64,000 nt of DNA, from NCBI GenBank assembly GCA_009777715.1, contig WRLH01000010.1, positions 1-64,000 on the forward strand, written 5' to 3'. Position numbers and translations under genes: made by a program. Shown here piece after piece: positions 36,089 to 44,447 of the stretch; position 1 is the first letter of the stretch; every line of letters starts with the position of its first letter. Origin of the DNA: Lachnospiraceae bacterium. GTDB taxonomy: Bacteria > Bacillota > Clostridia > Lachnospirales > Lachnospiraceae. The notes beneath the pieces were generated by a model that worked only from the letters and a program-made list of their open reading frames with translations, was not told where the DNA came from and did no database searches.

Positions 36089-36380
36089 CGATAATTTCAT
36101 TAAAGAATTAATCGAAAGGCAAGAGTACATTGATGCTATTGCTACGAGAGAAAATAAAGATCCCTTAGCAATTATTGAAAGAGAGTATCAAGGTTTTTTA
36201 AGTGAGATTGAAACAAAGTTAAAAAATAATGCCACGAATTTAAAAAAAATGAGGATGGGCGAAAAAACTGGTAATATAAAGAATATTGACGTAGTTTATC
36301 AAAATAAAATAAGTTTTAAGAAACAAGGTGGCATACCTATTGCTTATCAAGAAAAATATATTAACAAAAAAGCTGGCTAA
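36075..36380 (+). CDS. Small helical cassette protein, unrecognised
   Basis: Protein of 101 residues that I do not recognise. The GTG start (M-N-P-F-D-D-N-F-I-K-E-L) has GGAG 5 nt upstream and overlaps the JAB gene by 14 nt. The first 55 residues are charged and probably helical, possibly a coiled coil (F-L-S-E-I-E-T-K-L-K-N-N). The C-terminal half is basic and probably beta or disordered, ending Y-I-N-K-K-A-G. It could be an adaptor between its neighbours or a substrate of the JAB protein. It lacks a di-glycine end, so a ubiquitin-like role is not supported. Confidence 0.7.
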   Translation: MNPFDDNFIKELIERQEYIDAIATRENKDPLAIIEREYQGFLSEIETKLKNNATNLKKMRMGEKTGNIKNIDVVYQNKISFKKQGGIPIAYQEKYINKKAG

Positions 36381-36410
36381 ACCCGCCTGAAGATAAAAGG
36401 ATCATTACCT

Positions 36411-38297
36411 ATGAAAACTGTTGCTTTTTATTCTTATAAGGGCGGAGTTGGCCGCACACTCGCCTTGTCATATACGGCAAAGTATTTGGCTGAATGCAAT
36501 TTTACGGTCTGTATTCTTGATCTTGACTTAGAAGCTCCTGGCGTCATATACAAATTTGAGGAAGATCCCAAACATCAATGTCTTGGTGTTTTGGACTATG
36601 TTCATACATACATAAATGATAAGGCACCAAAATCAATATCCGCGTATTTCCATACTTATGAAATCCCTAATTCAAAGGGTTACATTCAGCTTATGAATGC
36701 CGGTAAAGATATGGATTTATCATATTGGTTAAAACTAGCAACCATCGATTTTAATAATCTTTTTTTTGGGGATGATGATGAAGGTTTTGAGTTATTTCAA
36801 TGTCTCCGCGACCAAATCGAAGAGCAACTAAAACCAGATTTCTTATTTATTGATTCGCGTTCCGGGATAACGGCGTTAAGTAAAATGTGCAGTTTGGCAC
36901 TTGCTGATACAACTATCATTTTATGTGCCAATAATACTGAAAATCGCTATGGTTCTAAGCTTATGTATGATCTTATATCTGCTTCCGATTTTAATGTAAA
37001 ACATGGTAAAACCGAGGTGTTTTGTGCCTTGACCCGGATACCATTAACTGATGACAATACTCAAAAAAACGAAATGGTTCAAAAATTAATTAATGCTATC
37101 GGCGATCCCAATTTACAACTTTCCAGTATTACTGTTATACATTCTGACAGTAGAATTGAAAATGATGAACAAGTAATTTTGCGGAAAAATAGTGAACCGG
37201 AAAATGAACATATCTTTGGCAGTTATTATGAACTAATCACAAAAATAGTTCCCCCACATATACTTGAAGCCAAGAGAAAAGCCGTCATAAGCAATCCCAA
37301 TTATTCAGACTTCAAAGTCGATATCAGCGAGGATATAGCTGATATGCTTGATTCTTTACGCGGCAAGCAGTCTCGGCAAGAATTTATAAATGAAACAATG
37401 AAAATAGAAGCAAACTCAAGTGAGCATTTGCTTAAGCTTGCTATTTGCCAGCGGTTCAATAATAGCAAATTTGAAGCCCTTGTGAGTTTGTGTCATGCTA
37501 TTTCGCTTGGATTTACCGATGATTCCTTAAAAGCAAAAGCATTCAGGCTGCGAGGGATGATGTTTTTATATGATTTTAACAATTATGTTGATGCTTTAAA
37601 TGATTACATGATCGCTTACGAAATTGATGACTCCCAATCAGAACTTTTATATTATGATATCTTTTTATCCTATTATTTCATGGACGATTCCGAAAAAGCA
37701 TTATTCTATCTAAATAAGTATATGAATAGTGATGAATGCCATATTAATCCCAGTTCATTATTTTACCGCGGTAATCTATTTGATGACTTAGGAAATAAGG
37801 AAATGGCGATGACTGACTATAATAAAGCGATTGAGCTTGAACCTGATTATGCCAAGGCATATAATAACCGCGGTAATATATATTACTATTTAGAAAATAA
37901 GGAAATGGCGATGGCTGACTATAATAAAGCAATTGAGCTTGAACCTGATGATGCCGAGGTATATTATAACCGCGCTATTCTATTTAATGACTTAGGAAAT
38001 AAGGAAATGGCGATGGCTGACTATAATAAAGTAATTGAGCTTGACCCTAATGCGGCCAAGGCATATAATAACCGCGCTATTCTATTTAAAGGCTTAGGAA
38101 ATAAGGAAATGGCGATGGCTGACTATAATAAAGCAATTGAGTTTGACCCTGATAATGCCAAGGCATATAATAACCGCGCTATTCTATTTAATGAATTAGG
38201 AAATAAGGAAATGGCGATGGCTGACTATAATAAAGCAATTGAGCTTGACCCTGATTTAGCAAGCTCGAATCAAGAGAACTCCACTTCAAGTACGTAG
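36411..38297 (+). CDS. KGGVGR-type MinD/ParA-like ATPase fused to TPRs
   Basis: Protein of 628 residues. The N-terminal P-loop ATPase (about 1-290) has a deviant Walker A, K-G-G-V-G-R-T (10-16), with Arg in place of the usual P-loop Lys and Lys10 retained as the ParA signature lysine. Walker A-prime is D-L-D-L-E-A-P-G (37-44) and Walker B is F-L-F-I-D-S-R-S-G (D148). A helical linker (about 300-448) is followed by five nearly identical 34-residue TPRs (449-618, consensus A-Y-N-N-R-A-I-L-F-N-x-L-G-N-K-E-M-A). ATPases with this motif plus TPRs often occur in bacterial conflict loci; the role here is inferred. It is the last gene of the cassette, 30 nt after the small gene. Confidence 0.82.
   Translation: MKTVAFYSYKGGVGRTLALSYTAKYLAECNFTVCILDLDLEAPGVIYKFEEDPKHQCLGVLDYVHTYINDKAPKSISAYFHTYEIPNSKGYIQLMNAGKDMDLSYWLKLATIDFNNLFFGDDDEGFELFQCLRDQIEEQLKPDFLFIDSRSGITALSKMCSLALADTTIILCANNTENRYGSKLMYDLISASDFNVKHGKTEVFCALTRIPLTDDNTQKNEMVQKLINAIGDPNLQLSSITVIHSDSRIENDEQVILRKNSEPENEHIFGSYYELITKIVPPHILEAKRKAVISNPNYSDFKVDISEDIADMLDSLRGKQSRQEFINETMKIEANSSEHLLKLAICQRFNNSKFEALVSLCHAISLGFTDDSLKAKAFRLRGMMFLYDFNNYVDALNDYMIAYEIDDSQSELLYYDIFLSYYFMDDSEKALFYLNKYMNSDECHINPSSLFYRGNLFDDLGNKEMAMTDYNKAIELEPDYAKAYNNRGNIYYYLENKEMAMADYNKAIELEPDDAEVYYNRAILFNDLGNKEMAMADYNKVIELDPNAAKAYNNRAILFKGLGNKEMAMADYNKAIEFDPDNAKAYNNRAILFNELGNKEMAMADYNKAIELDPDLASSNQENSTSST
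37755..38264. repeat. Five 102-bp TPR-coding tandem repeats
   Basis: Five head-to-tail 102-bp units encode 34-residue TPRs. Long stretches such as GGAAATAAGGAAATGGCGAT are identical between units, including at silent positions, which indicates recent duplication or gene conversion rather than old divergence. Confidence 0.92.
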
Positions 38298-38310
38298 AAA
38301 TATACACCGC

Positions 38311-38340
38311 AGAAAAACCTTACTGTTGAGAGGTTTTTCT
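38311..38340 (+). terminator. Hairpin terminator after the cassette
   Basis: Perfect 10-bp inverted repeat AGAAAAACCT/AGGTTTTTCT with a 10-nt loop; the descending arm supplies a T-rich stretch. It lies 14 nt after the ATPase stop and before the ABC-2 operon. Confidence 0.7.
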
Positions 38341-38360
38341 TAGAAACAAAAGAGGTATCT

Positions 38361-39284
38361 ATGAATGCTGTTAATGCAGAAAATTTAGTAAAAATTTACC
38401 CCAGCGGTAAAAAGGCGGTCAGCGATATCAGCTTTACCTTAAAGCAAGGTGAGGTTTTTGGGTTCCTGGGCCCTAACGGGGCAGGAAAAACGACCGTTGT
38501 AAAACTTTTAAATGGCATTCTTAAAGCTTCAAGCGGAGAATGCCGGGTTTTTGGTGTTGACCCCGCCGAAAACCCTGTTGACGTGCATAAGGTTTCGGGC
38601 GTTGTGACCGAACACGCGCAAATGTATGGCAATATGACAGGTTTGCAAAACCTTGTTTTTTACGGCCAAACGTTTGGGCTTACTCCCACGGAAAGCCGCC
38701 GCCGCGCTGTGGATTTACTTTCCAAATTGGAGCTTGCTGACGCAAAAGACCGCAATCTGGAAGCCTATTCTACTGGCATGAGGCAGCGGCTTTCATTAGC
38801 AAGGGCAATGATTCACCGCCCGAAGATTCTTTTTTTAGATGAGCCGACCTCCGGCCTTGACCCTGAAAGCGTTGCGAATGTAAACAGCATGATTAAAAAC
38901 CTTGCCCAAGAAGATGGCACAACTGTCTTTTTATGTACGCACCAATTGCGTTACGCGCAGGAAATTTGCACTTACTATGGCCTGATTTCCAATGGGGTCA
39001 TGCTGGCTTTAGGAGATCTTGAAAGCCTCCGCGAAATGGTCTTTCCTGGCCTTAACGTAAGCATAACCGCTGATTATATGCCAAATGAGATCTGTGCAAC
39101 CAAAACCGGGGCAAGGGATTACGAAGTAAAGGTAAATTCTGAAGCAGAAATCCCGCATATCATCAACCGCATTGTGAAAGAGGGCGGGAATATTTATAAT
39201 GTAACCGCCTGTCGGCTTTCATTGGAAGAAATTTATTTTGCCCTGTTTGAAAAAAGCAGGGGAAAGGGGCATAATGATGTTTAA
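38361..39284 (+). CDS. ABC transporter ATPase (ABC-2 exporter)
   Basis: ATPase of 307 residues. Walker A is F-L-G-P-N-G-A-G-K-T-T, the signature is Y-S-T-G-M-R-Q-R-L, Walker B is I-L-F-L-D-E-P-T-S-G-L-D, and the switch His is in C-T-H-Q-L. A C-terminal regulatory domain is present. It couples to the permease gene that overlaps its 3' end by 11 nt. The arrangement resembles NatA/NatB sodium or drug efflux systems; substrate unknown. AGAGGT precedes the ATG. It lies just outside the A+T-rich cassette and has ordinary composition. Confidence 0.9.
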   Translation: MNAVNAENLVKIYPSGKKAVSDISFTLKQGEVFGFLGPNGAGKTTVVKLLNGILKASSGECRVFGVDPAENPVDVHKVSGVVTEHAQMYGNMTGLQNLVFYGQTFGLTPTESRRRAVDLLSKLELADAKDRNLEAYSTGMRQRLSLARAMIHRPKILFLDEPTSGLDPESVANVNSMIKNLAQEDGTTVFLCTHQLRYAQEICTYYGLISNGVMLALGDLESLREMVFPGLNVSITADYMPNEICATKTGARDYEVKVNSEAEIPHIINRIVKEGGNIYNVTACRLSLEEIYFALFEKSRGKGHNDV

Positions 39285-40077
39285 CAAAGGCCAAATAACC
39301 ATTATCAAAAAAGATATTCGCAGCATTACGGCAAACAAGAATTTATTCTGGGTAATGCTAATTGTCCCGCTGTTTATGGCGGTAGTCATTCCGGCGGTTT
39401 TCGTGCTGATAATAGGATTAGCACCGGAAGATTCCGCTGATTTTCAAGAGCTTTTAGCTCTGCTTCAAAGCGTTGATATTAATGAGCCTGGCTTTAACCT
39501 GCGTGAAGCCTTGCTTTCCTTGGTACTTAATGAGTTCATCTTGATTTTCTTTTTAATGATTCCGGTGATGGCGGCAACTATTACGGCGGCAAGTTCGTTT
39601 GTCGGCGAAAAAGAAAAACGGACGCTCGAAACTCTTTTATACTGCCCTTTGACCCTGGGGCAAACCTTTAACGCCAAGATTGCTGCTTCTTTTCTCTTAA
39701 GCCAATTCATCTCATTATTATCTTTTTTTGTGATGACGGTTGTTGTCCAGCTGATAATCTGGCTGACGATGGGAACCTTATTGCTTCCCGGCCTTAGCTG
39801 GCTTGTCTTGATGGCCCTCATTTCACCAGCTCTTTCATTGATTGCCATTTCCATGATTGTAAGGGGTTCGGCTAAAGCAAAGTCAGTCGAAGAATCCTAC
39901 CAGAAAAGCGTCTTTTTGGTTTTGCCGCTTTTTGTCCTGCTTGGCGGACAGTTTACCGGAACAGTGTCGCTTGGGATCGGGTTTTTGATTGGGCTGGGGA
40001 TTGCTTGTGCTATTATTGGGGTGGTTATGCTGCGCCGCTCATCGGCAAACTTCCATTATGAGCGGTTGTTATTGTGA
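39274..40077 (+). CDS. ABC-2 permease (NatB/COG1668-like)
   Basis: Membrane protein of 267 residues with six predicted helices and a large extracytoplasmic loop after helix 1 (about 40-80, P-E-D-S-A-D-F-Q-E-L). The cytoplasmic motif S-F-V-G-E-K-E-K-R-T-L-E-T-L-L is typical of ABC-2 permeases. The ATG at 39274, preceded by GGAAAGGGG, is chosen; a second ATG follows directly, and the longer TTG-started frame is unlikely. It forms an exporter with the preceding ATPase. It ends 8 nt from the convergent radA stop. Confidence 0.85.
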   Translation: MMFNKGQITIIKKDIRSITANKNLFWVMLIVPLFMAVVIPAVFVLIIGLAPEDSADFQELLALLQSVDINEPGFNLREALLSLVLNEFILIFFLMIPVMAATITAASSFVGEKEKRTLETLLYCPLTLGQTFNAKIAASFLLSQFISLLSFFVMTVVVQLIIWLTMGTLLLPGLSWLVLMALISPALSLIAISMIVRGSAKAKSVEESYQKSVFLVLPLFVLLGGQFTGTVSLGIGFLIGLGIACAIIGVVMLRRSSANFHYERLLL

Positions 40078-40084
40078 TTGCAGG

Positions 40085-41473
40085 TCATATCAGATCGATT
40101 GCGTCCCTTAATGATTCAACCCCAATCAGCTTTATCCCTAGTTTTTTTACTTCTTCGGCACAAGCGTTTAAACAGACTTTGGGTAAAATGCAGGTTGTAA
40201 AGCCCAGCTTTGCCGCTTCTTTTACGCGCAGGGCTGGCATACTGACCGAGCGGACCTCGCCGCTTAAGCCCACCTCGCCGAAAACAATTATTTTATCATC
40301 AACGGCGCGATTTTTAAAGCTTGACGCAATCGCCATGACAATGCCCAGATCTAGCGCCGGTTCGGCTATTTTAAGCCCGCCCGCCAAATTGACATAAGCG
40401 TCACATGATGCCATTTGCAAGCCCAGACGCTTTTCCAAAACGGCCATCAAGAGATTGACACGGTTAAAGTCTGTCCCGGTTGCTTGCCGTCTTGGCATTC
40501 CGAAATTGCTTTGGTATACCAAGGCTTGGATTTCAATTAAAATCGGCCTTGTCCCTTCCAAAAGACAGGCCACCACCGAACCGCTAGCTTCTTTAGGCTT
40601 GCCCGAAAGCATATACTCCGAGGGGTTCAGCACTTCTACCAGCCCGACGCTTTGCATTTCAAAAACGCCTATTTCATTAGTTGAGCCAAAGCGGTTTTTA
40701 ACGCCCCGGAGAATCCGGTATGCGGCATGGCGGTCACCCTCAAAATAAAGGACTGTGTCAACCATATGCTCAAGCACCCTTGGCCCTGCGACTGTGCCTT
40801 CTTTTGTCACATGGCCAACGATAAAGATTGTAATCCCCAGCCCTTTTGCCAGCTTCAAGAGTAATGCTGTTGATTCTTTAACTTGCGAGACGCTGCCGGG
40901 GGCTGATGTTATTTCTTCGCAAAACATTGTCTGGATTGAATCGATTACCACAACACTTGGCGTTGTTTTCCGGATAATGCTTTCGATAATGCTTAGATTG
41001 GTTTCACATAATAATTTGAGTGAATCAGAGAATTGACCAATACGGTCGGCGCGAATCTTTATCTGCCTAAGTGATTCTTCCCCTGATATGTAAAGAACAT
41101 CCGTTTTGACCTTACTGGTCAGCTTTTGGCAGACTTGCAATAACAAGGTTGACTTACCAATCCCCGGGTCGCCGCCGACTAATATCAGCGAGCCGGGGAC
41201 GAGCCCGCCGCCTAAAACCCGGTCGAGTTCCTCAATCCGGGTTTTTAACCGTTCCTCATTTTCGCTTGCTACTTCTGTCAGGATGACGGGCTTATTTTCA
41301 CTTGCTCCACCATTTGCTCCGCCAAAGCTTGTGTTTTTGTAAGCCGCTTTGCTTTTTACTATCTTTTCCTCGACAAAGGTATTCCATTCCCGGCAGCCGG
41401 GACATTGCCCCAGCCATTTCCCCGCTTCATGTCCGCAGTTTTGGCAATAGAATATTGTATCTTTTTTTGCCAT
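40085..41473 (-). CDS. radA: DNA repair protein RadA
   Basis: RadA/Sms of 462 residues, a DnaB-like helicase that promotes branch migration in recombination. The four-Cys zinc finger is at C10, C13, C24 and C27. Walker A is G-D-P-G-I-G-K-S-T (K108), the RadA motif K-N-R-F-G-S-T lies near 255, and a C-terminal Lon-like domain follows (V-Y-V-N-L-A-G-G, E-V-G-L-S-G-E-V-R). Length and domain order are normal. It lies downstream of clpC on the same strand, a common Firmicutes neighbourhood. The ribosome binding site is weak. Confidence 0.96.
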   Translation of the reverse strand: MAKKDTIFYCQNCGHEAGKWLGQCPGCREWNTFVEEKIVKSKAAYKNTSFGGANGGASENKPVILTEVASENEERLKTRIEELDRVLGGGLVPGSLILVGGDPGIGKSTLLLQVCQKLTSKVKTDVLYISGEESLRQIKIRADRIGQFSDSLKLLCETNLSIIESIIRKTTPSVVVIDSIQTMFCEEITSAPGSVSQVKESTALLLKLAKGLGITIFIVGHVTKEGTVAGPRVLEHMVDTVLYFEGDRHAAYRILRGVKNRFGSTNEIGVFEMQSVGLVEVLNPSEYMLSGKPKEASGSVVACLLEGTRPILIEIQALVYQSNFGMPRRQATGTDFNRVNLLMAVLEKRLGLQMASCDAYVNLAGGLKIAEPALDLGIVMAIASSFKNRAVDDKIIVFGEVGLSGEVRSVSMPALRVKEAAKLGFTTCILPKVCLNACAEEVKKLGIKLIGVESLRDAIDLI

Positions 41474-41500
41474 GTAATCAGTCCCTATTCATAACACCTG

Positions 41501-41905
41501 TTATTTAATAATTTTTACGGCTACTCTTCCTGCCCCGGCCAGTTCGACCGACATAGTCAATTTACCGCTTAAGTTCGTTTTCATCTTGCCGATGCTTTCA
41601 TCGGCGATGAATACTTCGTATTCAGTTCCCTCAGCTAATTCCGCGGTAATCTGGGCATCTTCCGCACCCTCAACCGTAAATGTCAAGCCTTGTTCCGATT
41701 CACGAAAATCATAAACGCTTGTGCCTGGGACTGATTCATAAACAAACATCCCATTTTTTTCTAGCTTGGTCATCGTCTTAAAGGTCTTAACCTTAAAGAT
41801 GTTGCCGCCGTATTCAAAATCTTCAAGCTTTGCTTTGTTTAAAAGCGTATGGTCCCCAAAGCTAATTGTTCCATCAGTTTCAGCATTTAATAGCTTCTTT
41901 GACAT
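41501..41905 (-). CDS. Conserved Clostridia beta-rich protein (often annotated endosialidase-like)
   Basis: Protein of 134 residues between radA and clpC. The core D-G-T-I-S-F-G-D-H-T-L (12-22) with T-K-L-E-K-N-G-M-F-V-Y-E-S-V-P-G-T (46-62) is a pattern I remember from small Lachnospiraceae proteins labelled endosialidase. No catalytic site supports that label. It is predicted to be mostly beta, soluble and cytoplasmic. GGAGGAGAAATC precedes the ATG, a strong site. Function unknown. Confidence 0.7.
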   Translation of the reverse strand: MSKKLLNAETDGTISFGDHTLLNKAKLEDFEYGGNIFKVKTFKTMTKLEKNGMFVYESVPGTSVYDFRESEQGLTFTVEGAEDAQITAELAEGTEYEVFIADESIGKMKTNLSGKLTMSVELAGAGRVAVKIIK

Positions 41906-41958
41906 GATTTCTCCTCCAATAAAGTACGTAATATTTTTAGTTACGGTTGTATCTGGCC

Positions 41959-44400
41959 TTACTTTTTTACCTCAAAAACTACTTCTCCTTTCTTTAGCGA
42001 AATCTTCACATCATCACCAGCCTTTATTTTCCCGGCCAGGATTTCTTCCGCCAATTTGTCCTCGACTACTGTTTGCAAAGCCCGTTTAAGCGGCCTTGCT
42101 CCCATTTTGACATCGGAATATTTTGAAACAATATGAGCTTTGATGGCTGGGGTTACGCTTAAGCGGATATTCATCTGGTCTTTGCAGCGGTTGATGATAT
42201 TTTCCGCCAGCAAAGCCGTAATCTGGGTCATATTGTCTTTGTCCAAGGGGTGGAAAACCATGATTTCATCAATCCGGTTGATAAATTCGGGCTTGAAAAG
42301 TTTTTTAACCTCTTCCATGACGCTTTTTTTCATTTTTTCATAGTCTTGTTCTTTGCTTGAGCCGGAATTAAAGCCCAAATTCTTCGGCTGGACAATGCGC
42401 TGGGCCCCGGCGTTTGAGGTCATGATCAAAATGGCGTTTTTGAAGCTGACTTTCCGTCCTTTGGAATCGGTAATATGCCCATCATCAAGGACTTGGAGCA
42501 AAATATTAAAGACATCCGGATGGGCTTTTTCGATTTCATCAAATAAAACCACCGAATAGGGATTGCGCCGGATTTTTTCACTTAATTGCCCGCCGTCATC
42601 AAAACCGACATATCCGGGCGGCGAGCCAATCATCTTAGAAACTGAATGGCCTTCCATGTATTCCGACATATCGACCCTGATTAAGGCACTTTCATTGCCA
42701 AACATCGCTTCGGCTAAAGCCTTTGACAGTTCCGTCTTACCCACGCCAGTCGGGCCGAGGAAAAGAAATGAACCAATCGGGCGGTTGGGGTCTTGCAGAC
42801 CAACCCGGCCCCGGCGCATTGCCCGCGAGACCGCCGAAACAGCTTCAGTTTGGCCAATGACACGCTTATGCAAAATGCCCTCAAGCTTTAAAAGGCGTTC
42901 GCTTTCTTTTTCCGCCAGCTTTTTGACTGGTATTTTCGTCCAGATGCTTGCGACTTCGGCGATGACATTTTCATCAACAACATTAGGCTCTAAAGCGCGT
43001 TTTTTCTCCAGCCGCTCTTTTTGTTTTTCATATTTTTTGATGAGGATTTTTTGGTTCGTCACAACTTCTTTAACTTGGTCAAAATTGCCTAGTTTTAAGA
43101 TATTTTCGATTTGCTGATCCATTAAAATTATTTCGGCCGTCAGCTTTTTCATTGTTTCCGGAATCGTTGTCATCCGTAGGCGGACTGCGCTAGCAGCTTC
43201 ATCAATCAAATCAATCGCTTTATCCGGCAGGTTGCGGTCGTTGATATAACGCTCGGAAAGCAAAACCGCCGCTTCGATTGCGTCATCAGTTATCACCGTG
43301 CGGTGGTGTTCTTCATATTTGAAAGCAATTCCCTTAAGAATCCGGATTGCTTCGGCCGCATTCGGCTCATTAACATTGACTGGCTGGAAACGGCGTTCCA
43401 AAGCAGCGTCACGCTCAACATATTTCCGGTATTCGGTGATCGTCGTCGCCCCAATCATCTGAAGCTCCCCGCGGGCTAATGAGGGTTTTAAGATATTGGA
43501 AGCGTCAATCGCCCCCTCTGCCCCGCCTGCGCCAATGATTGTGTGCATTTCGTCCAAAAACAAAATGACATTGCCGTCATCTATTACTTCTTTGATAACT
43601 TTTTTGATCCGTTCTTCAAATTCACCGCGGTATTTGCTTCCGGCAACCATGCCAGAAAGATCCAAGGTAAGGACGCGCTTTTTTTCCACCGTAAAAGGAA
43701 CATCGCCGCTGGTAATCCTAAGGGCAAGCCCTTCAACGACCGCCGTTTTGCCCACGCCCGACTCACCGATTAAGCAGGGGTTGTTTTTTGTCCGGCGGCT
43801 AAGGATTTGGATGACGCGCTGGATTTCTTCCTCCCGCCCAATGATTGGGTCAAGCTTTCCCGCAGCGGCAAGGGCAGTCAGATCACGGCTATATTGGTCA
43901 AGGATCGAGCCGCCTTTTTTCTTATTTGATTTCTTAAAGAGGTCCTCTTTGTATTGGGAAGCGTCTTCGCCGATGGAAATCAAGGTATCAACATATATTT
44001 TCTGCACCGAGATATTCATCGTGTTAAGCAGCCGGACCGCAACGTTTTCGCCCTCTTTGATGATTGCCAGCAAAAGATGTTCCGTGCCGACCTTATCTTG
44101 CCCAAACCGCTCGGCCTGGAGGCGGGCTTCTTCTATTACTTTGATTGCGCGGGGCGAATAGCCGTCTTTTGATATTGTCGCCACCATCGATTCAGGGGCA
44201 ATAAGCTCCCTGATTAGTTCAAAAACTTTTGTTTCGTCCACGCCGTTATCAAGCAAAACCCTGGCGGCAACGCCACTGCCTTCCTTTAGCAAGCCTAATA
44301 ATATATGTTCTGTGCCGACATAACCAACACGCATCCGGGCGGCTATTTTCTCTGATAATGTAAGAACTTTTTTTGCTTTTTCCGTGAACTCTGGATACAC
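41959..44400 (-). CDS. clpC: ATP-dependent Clp protease ATPase subunit ClpC
   Basis: AAA+ unfoldase of 813 residues that feeds proteins to ClpP. The N-domain has two Clp-N repeats (about 1-145). The first AAA module has Walker A G-E-S-G-V-G-K-T and Walker B L-F-L-D-E. The coiled middle domain (about 410-480) is rich in K-E-R-L-E-K-K. The second AAA module has G-P-T-G-V-G-K-T-E and V-L-F-D-E, and an L-G-F-N loop for ClpP docking lies nearby. The start is GTG (44400) with AAAGG 8 nt upstream. The ctsR-mcsA-mcsB genes that often precede clpC are absent here. Confidence 0.95.
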   Translation of the reverse strand: MYPEFTEKAKKVLTLSEKIAARMRVGYVGTEHILLGLLKEGSGVAARVLLDNGVDETKVFELIRELIAPESMVATISKDGYSPRAIKVIEEARLQAERFGQDKVGTEHLLLAIIKEGENVAVRLLNTMNISVQKIYVDTLISIGEDASQYKEDLFKKSNKKKGGSILDQYSRDLTALAAAGKLDPIIGREEEIQRVIQILSRRTKNNPCLIGESGVGKTAVVEGLALRITSGDVPFTVEKKRVLTLDLSGMVAGSKYRGEFEERIKKVIKEVIDDGNVILFLDEMHTIIGAGGAEGAIDASNILKPSLARGELQMIGATTITEYRKYVERDAALERRFQPVNVNEPNAAEAIRILKGIAFKYEEHHRTVITDDAIEAAVLLSERYINDRNLPDKAIDLIDEAASAVRLRMTTIPETMKKLTAEIILMDQQIENILKLGNFDQVKEVVTNQKILIKKYEKQKERLEKKRALEPNVVDENVIAEVASIWTKIPVKKLAEKESERLLKLEGILHKRVIGQTEAVSAVSRAMRRGRVGLQDPNRPIGSFLFLGPTGVGKTELSKALAEAMFGNESALIRVDMSEYMEGHSVSKMIGSPPGYVGFDDGGQLSEKIRRNPYSVVLFDEIEKAHPDVFNILLQVLDDGHITDSKGRKVSFKNAILIMTSNAGAQRIVQPKNLGFNSGSSKEQDYEKMKKSVMEEVKKLFKPEFINRIDEIMVFHPLDKDNMTQITALLAENIINRCKDQMNIRLSVTPAIKAHIVSKYSDVKMGARPLKRALQTVVEDKLAEEILAGKIKAGDDVKISLKKGEVVFEVKK

Positions 44401-44447
44401 TTTTATGCCTTTCTATAGGGAATTACCGCTGTTTTGCAGCACTTTTT

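Noticed and set aside
37755..38264. CRISPR-like array
   Set aside because: The 102-bp units are coding TPRs with no spacers.
35447..38297. Bacterial ubiquitin-like (Bil-type) or CBASS operon
   Set aside because: A JAB-like protein is present, but no E1, E2, ubiquitin-like or cyclase gene; the small protein does not end in Gly-Gly.
35302..38360. Integrated element with att sites at tRNA-Trp
   Set aside because: No integrase and no repeat of the tRNA 3' end are visible downstream of the cassette.
41501..41905. Real endosialidase
   Set aside because: The name circulates for this small family, but no glycosidase active site is visible in 134 residues.
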